A DNA stretch of 8,271 nucleotides from Thermoplasmata archaeon (lineage in GTDB: Archaea > Thermoplasmatota > Thermoplasmata > Lutacidiplasmatales > UBA184), in NCBI GenBank assembly GCA_030044105.1, contig JASHWL010000097.1:1-8271 (forward strand), read 5' to 3'. A program made the position numbers and the translations under genes. The notes beneath the pieces were generated by a model. It was not told where the DNA came from and searched no databases. It saw nothing but the letters and a program-made list of their open reading frames with translations. Positions 5,146 to 8,271 of this stretch are shown one piece after another (positions within the stretch are counted from its first letter, which is position 1; every line of letters begins with the position of its first letter).

Positions 5146-6222
5146 ATGGCGGCCTCGGCGTACGCGAGCGCGCTCGGGCGGCTCAAGCCCGAGTTCACGT
5201 CCTTCCTCGGCCGCGAGACGTACACGAGCCTCCTCGGCGCCCGGGACGTCGGCGAGATCGCGAAGGTCCTCGAGACGACCCCGTACGGGGCCGATGTGCA
5301 GCAGGCGCGCGCGGCCTACCAGGGCATCGCGCTCCTCGAGGTGGCGACCAACCGCACCTTCGTCCGCAGGAACCGCCACGCGCTCGAGGCGACCCCGTTC
5401 GCCGGGCGCGCGGTGGTCGGCGCCTACCTGACCCGGTACGACCGGGAGAACATCGAGCTCATCCTCTCCTCGAAGGCGCAGGGCCGGCCGGTCACCGAGA
5501 CCGACGAGCACCTGATCTCCAGCCGCGAGATCCCCGCCGGGCTCTACGCCGGCGTGCTGACCCTCGACGACTACCGGACGCTGCTCGCCCAGCCGTCGAT
5601 CGAGGCGACCGTGGCGCAGCTCGTGAAGTTCGGCTACGGCGGCACGATCCTGCCGCTCCTCGAGCAGTTCGAGCGGAGCCACGACATCTTCCCGGTCCTC
5701 CTCGCGCTCGACCGCGAGTACTACGCGCAGGTCCGCGAGGCGGCGAAGTTCTTCCAGGGCGACGAGTGGGTCGTCCGCCAGCTGCTCGCGAGCGAGATCG
5801 ATCTCCGCAACGCGCTGCTCCTGCTCAAGGGGAAGGCCGTCGACCTCCCGCTCGACGCGGTCACCGCTCGCTGGCTCGAGGGCGGGACGATCACGGCCGC
5901 CCAGGCGCCGGACCTCTACGGGGCCCGCGGGGTCCCCGAGCTCGCGGACCGCCTCGCCGAGCACTTCCCGTCGATGCCCCAGGGGAGCGACGAGTTCCGC
6001 TCCGAGGGGAGCCTCACCGCCTACGAGGCGGCCGCGACGCGGGACCGGGCCGTCGCCGAGCTGAAGCGGCTCAAGACCTACCCGCTCTCCCTCAGCGTGA
6101 TCTTCACGTTCCTCCTGCTCGCGGAGCTGGAGCGCGCGGACCTGCGCCGGATCTCGTTCGGGAGGATGTACGGGATCCCGTCCGAGCGCCTCGAGCCGCT
6201 GCTCGTCTCGCCGCGCCTCTGA
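5146..6222 (+). CDS. atpC: A-type ATP synthase subunit C (central-stalk adaptor to the c-ring)
   Basis: Subunit C (homologous to eukaryotic subunit d) is a funnel-shaped soluble protein that couples the D/F central shaft to the K ring. The 358-residue size is typical. The protein is almost entirely helical with no membrane segment. The known three-fold internal repeat can be followed by its D/E-x-x-N/D-hydrophobic pattern: YDRENIELIL (98-107), SEIDLRNALLLLKGKA (216-231) and the C-terminal AELERADLRRISFGR (326-340), which ends in the family-like closing G-I-P-S-E-R-L-E-P-L-L-V. It is last in the atpK-atpE-atpC group, 11 bases after atpE. In many archaea atpF, atpA, atpB and atpD follow atpC; here the strand ends instead against the convergent atpI, six bases away. 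Confidence 0.93.
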   Translation: MAASAYASALGRLKPEFTSFLGRETYTSLLGARDVGEIAKVLETTPYGADVQQARAAYQGIALLEVATNRTFVRRNRHALEATPFAGRAVVGAYLTRYDRENIELILSSKAQGRPVTETDEHLISSREIPAGLYAGVLTLDDYRTLLAQPSIEATVAQLVKFGYGGTILPLLEQFERSHDIFPVLLALDREYYAQVREAAKFFQGDEWVVRQLLASEIDLRNALLLLKGKAVDLPLDAVTARWLEGGTITAAQAPDLYGARGVPELADRLAEHFPSMPQGSDEFRSEGSLTAYEAAATRDRAVAELKRLKTYPLSLSVIFTFLLLAELERADLRRISFGRMYGIPSERLEPLLVSPRL

Positions 6223-6228
6223 GCGCTC

Positions 6229-8256
6229 TCAGGTCGGCGGGCTCTGCAGGATCGGGCCCGTCGTGAGCCCGTCCGGCGAGACCGTGGACACGGTGTGCGT
6301 CCGGGCGGCCCCGAACGGGCGGAACGGCCGCCCGTTCCCCGAGTAGAACTTCGAGAAGTACTCCACGAAGATCAGCCGCGCGCCCTGGATCCCGGGCTCG
6401 AAGACGCCGAGGATCACGTTGAACGACTGGCCGATCACGATGATGACGAGGCCGATCACGATCCCCACGATCGTGCCGCCCACGACCAGTCCGCCGCCGA
6501 TCGTGTTGATGACGAGCGCGAGGATGATCGAAGCGAGCAGGATGCCGACCAACCGCGTGTACGAGAGGATGTGGCTCAGCACCTCGATGATCGACATCGC
6601 CCCGGTCATCACCCCCTCCGCGGTGAGGAGCACGAGCAGGCCGACCACCATCAGCGCCAGGTAGCCCACGAAGAGGGGGCTCGAGAACGAGAAGCCGGCC
6701 GAGGTCAGCGCGCCGAGCGTCTTCGGGTGGATCAGGGAGAGGCCGAAGAACGCGATCCCCCAGGCGAACAGGAGGCCCCCGAGCTTGCCGAGCGCGCCGC
6801 GGAGGTGGTGGTGGAAGTACTCCTTGAGGAGGCCGAACAGGAAGCCGAGCGTGACCATCGCGAGGCCGACGAACCCGGCGAACAGCAGGAGGACGCCGAC
6901 GAACCCCGGGTTCGCGTGGAGGTTGCTCGGTGCGATGTACCCGAACAGGCGCTGGAAGAGCGCGTAGCCGAAGAACTCGTCCCAGTAGAGCCCGAGCCCG
7001 ATCGCGAGCAGGCAGCCCGGGATCAGCGTGTAGGCGAGCGAGCGCATCCCGTACGGGCTCATGATCCGCTTGACGAAGTCCCGCCCGAACTTCGGGAGCT
7101 TCCCGGCGCCCGGGAACCCGGCGATCATCCAGAGGCAGACGAGCAGGATCGTGAGCCCGTAGCCCCAGTCGCCGAGCATGAGCCCGAAGAACAGCGGGAA
7201 GACGAGCGCGAAGACGAACGTGGGGTCCCACTCGTCCGCCTGGGGCAGCGAGTAGAACCGGATGAAGAACTCGTAGAGTCGGACCCCGCGCGGGTTGTCC
7301 ATGAGCGTCGGGGGTTCCTCGGTCGTCGCGACGCGGTAGAGGTAGCAGCGATCGGCCGTCGCGCGGCGCAGCAGGGCCTCGAGCCGGCCCACGTCCCGGT
7401 CCGGGACCCACGCCTCCATCGCGAAGGTCGTACGGCCGGCGCCGAGCTTCGAGAGGACCTCGATCTTCCGGGCCTCGACCTGGAGCGCCTCGTCGATGGC
7501 GGCGATCGTGCCGTACCACTGCGCCGCGATCGCGCCGAGCCGGGCCGCGATCTCGGCGCGCCGGAGCACGGCCTTCCGCCGCCCGGACTCCGCCGCCGAC
7601 CGCTCCTCGGGCACGGTGCCCGCGAGCACCGGGACCGCGACGAGCTTCACGCCGCTGCCCTGGGCGGCGCGCGTGAGCGCGTCGGCCTGCTGCGTCTTGA
7701 GCGAGACCAGGAAGCGGCCGGGCGTCGCCGGGTCGTCCAGGAACTGCGCGTCCGCCTCGGGCGGGACGAGCGTCCCGATGCGGGTGCGCGCCTCGGGCGT
7801 GCCCTCGCCCAGGAACGAGACGAAGCTCTGCGCGTGCAGGTACTCCAGCCGGTCGGGGTAGAAGGCGAGCTGCCCGAGGAGCCCGAGTCGCTCGTCGAGC
7901 GCCCGCTCCTCGGAGGTCAGGCGATCGTCCTCGCGCTTCAGGTCCCCGACCTCGCGGTCGATCGGGACCGCCTTCGCGGCGGTCAGGATCTCCTCGACCG
8001 AGTCGAAGCGCCGCGGCGGACCCACGGGGGCGGGGGGCAGCGCGTTCTTGAGCCCGCGGAAGCGCAGCGCCTCGTCGCCGATCGCCCGCTGGGTCTCGGT
8101 CCCGCGCTCCGGCACGAGCTCGGCCAGCGCGGCCGGCGGCAGCGTCTCGATCTGCGCGATCCGCAGATCGTGCAGCAGGCTCAGGATCCGGCTCTCGTCG
8201 TCCCGCAGTCCGATCAGGCCGACCTTGGTCATCCGGGCCGGGCGGAGGATCCCCAT
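6229..8256 (-). CDS. atpI: A-type ATP synthase subunit I (stator ion-channel subunit)
   Basis: Subunit I, homologous to eukaryotic V-ATPase subunit a, supplies the ion half-channels beside the K ring and anchors the peripheral stalks. The 675-residue length is normal. The cytoplasmic N-terminal part (about 1-340) is alpha/beta with long helices rich in Arg and Glu. Eight membrane helices follow at about 345-361, 363-381, 404-424, 449-473, 489-509, 527-548, 560-587 and 590-618. Landmarks are F-F-G-L-M-L-G-D-W-G-Y-G at 356-367 and LSHILSYTR568LVG, where R568 is the conserved arginine that releases the ion from the K-ring glutamate. The end shows the family segment V-E-Y-F-S-K-F-Y-S-G-N-G plus P-F-R-P-F, then a 27-residue Ser/Thr/Pro tail. 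The ATG at 8256 is preferred because M-G-I-L-R-P-A-R-M resembles usual starts; M9 is an alternative. It is convergent to atpC. Confidence 0.95.
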   Translation of the reverse strand: MGILRPARMTKVGLIGLRDDESRILSLLHDLRIAQIETLPPAALAELVPERGTETQRAIGDEALRFRGLKNALPPAPVGPPRRFDSVEEILTAAKAVPIDREVGDLKREDDRLTSEERALDERLGLLGQLAFYPDRLEYLHAQSFVSFLGEGTPEARTRIGTLVPPEADAQFLDDPATPGRFLVSLKTQQADALTRAAQGSGVKLVAVPVLAGTVPEERSAAESGRRKAVLRRAEIAARLGAIAAQWYGTIAAIDEALQVEARKIEVLSKLGAGRTTFAMEAWVPDRDVGRLEALLRRATADRCYLYRVATTEEPPTLMDNPRGVRLYEFFIRFYSLPQADEWDPTFVFALVFPLFFGLMLGDWGYGLTILLVCLWMIAGFPGAGKLPKFGRDFVKRIMSPYGMRSLAYTLIPGCLLAIGLGLYWDEFFGYALFQRLFGYIAPSNLHANPGFVGVLLLFAGFVGLAMVTLGFLFGLLKEYFHHHLRGALGKLGGLLFAWGIAFFGLSLIHPKTLGALTSAGFSFSSPLFVGYLALMVVGLLVLLTAEGVMTGAMSIIEVLSHILSYTRLVGILLASIILALVINTIGGGLVVGGTIVGIVIGLVIIVIGQSFNVILGVFEPGIQGARLIFVEYFSKFYSGNGRPFRPFGAARTHTVSTVSPDGLTTGPILQSPPT

Positions 8257-8271
8257 CGCGCCGCCCCGTCA
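8257..8271 (-). other. Short leader of atpI; possible stop codon of an upstream co-directional gene
   Basis: The minus strand reads TGA at 8271-8269, then 12 bases including a weak GGGG before the atpI ATG. The TGA could end an upstream gene such as atpH, which often precedes atpI in archaea, but no reading frame can be seen from 15 bases. Confidence 0.2.

Noticed and set aside
5002..7519. Open frames opposite or out of frame with atpC and atpI (minus 5002-5964, plus 5766-6266, minus 6104-7519).
   Set aside because: They have shadow composition, and both atpC and atpI are full-length and well conserved in their own frames.
8232..8256. Alternative atpI start at Met9 (8232).
   Set aside because: The first eight residues have the R-P-x-x-M pattern I associate with subunit I starts, and the ATG at 8256 is close behind a possible upstream stop. 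The alternative cannot be fully excluded.
1..8271. RNA genes, CRISPR repeats, insertion sequences, phage or defence genes.
   Set aside because: Reading both strands showed no tRNA- or rRNA-like segment, no regularly spaced direct repeats, no transposase or terminal inverted repeats, and no defence-like domain; the gaps between genes are too short to hold such elements.

Overview
The window looks like an ordinary chromosomal segment from a high-GC archaeon (base composition is visibly around 70% GC). The archaeal assignment rests on an A/V-type ATP synthase gene set (subunits K, E, C and I), a DUF929-type membrane thioredoxin-fold protein, and TATA-box promoters placed close to start codons. 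The single-hairpin K subunit and the HTH-like N-terminus of the DUF929 protein suggest an uncultivated, probably terrestrial member of Thermoplasmatota; that lineage call is an inference.

Layout. Minus strand, positions 1 to 2384: a small basic repeat protein truncated by the window edge, then (going upstream) imidazolonepropionase HutI and ribonuclease Z. rnz and hutI overlap by the four bases ATGA, so they form a two-gene unit read rnz then hutI; the small protein lies downstream but appears to have its own promoter and Shine-Dalgarno site. A 123-base divergent control region (2385 to 2507) separates rnz from the plus-strand genes. Plus strand, 2508 to 4227: a DUF929-type thioredoxin-fold membrane protein followed 13 bases later by a VKOR-family quinone-linked disulfide oxidoreductase. 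A 117-base gap with the clearest TATA box in the window leads to atpK, atpE and atpC (4345 to 6222). The large membrane subunit gene atpI lies on the opposite strand (6229 to 8256) and converges on atpC with only six bases between the stop codons.

Functionally there are three modules. rnz/hutI pairs tRNA 3'-end maturation with a histidine-degradation enzyme, an association without obvious biochemical logic. DUF929 plus VKOR looks like an extracytoplasmic disulfide-formation pair: a thioredoxin-fold oxidant or isomerase reoxidised by VKOR with electrons going to quinone. The ATP synthase genes encode the c-ring (K), one peripheral-stalk chain (E), the central-stalk adaptor (C) and the stator ion channel (I); the catalytic and rotor genes A, B, D, F and stalk gene H are not in the window.

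No RNA genes, insertion sequences, CRISPR arrays or phage genes were seen, and no gene-free stretch exceeds 300 bases. Nothing here amounts to a clearly new system. The most interesting points are the split, convergent ATP synthase locus, the HTH-like/thioredoxin fusion beside VKOR, the partly conserved sodium-site residues in AtpK, and the small internally repeated protein at the left edge.
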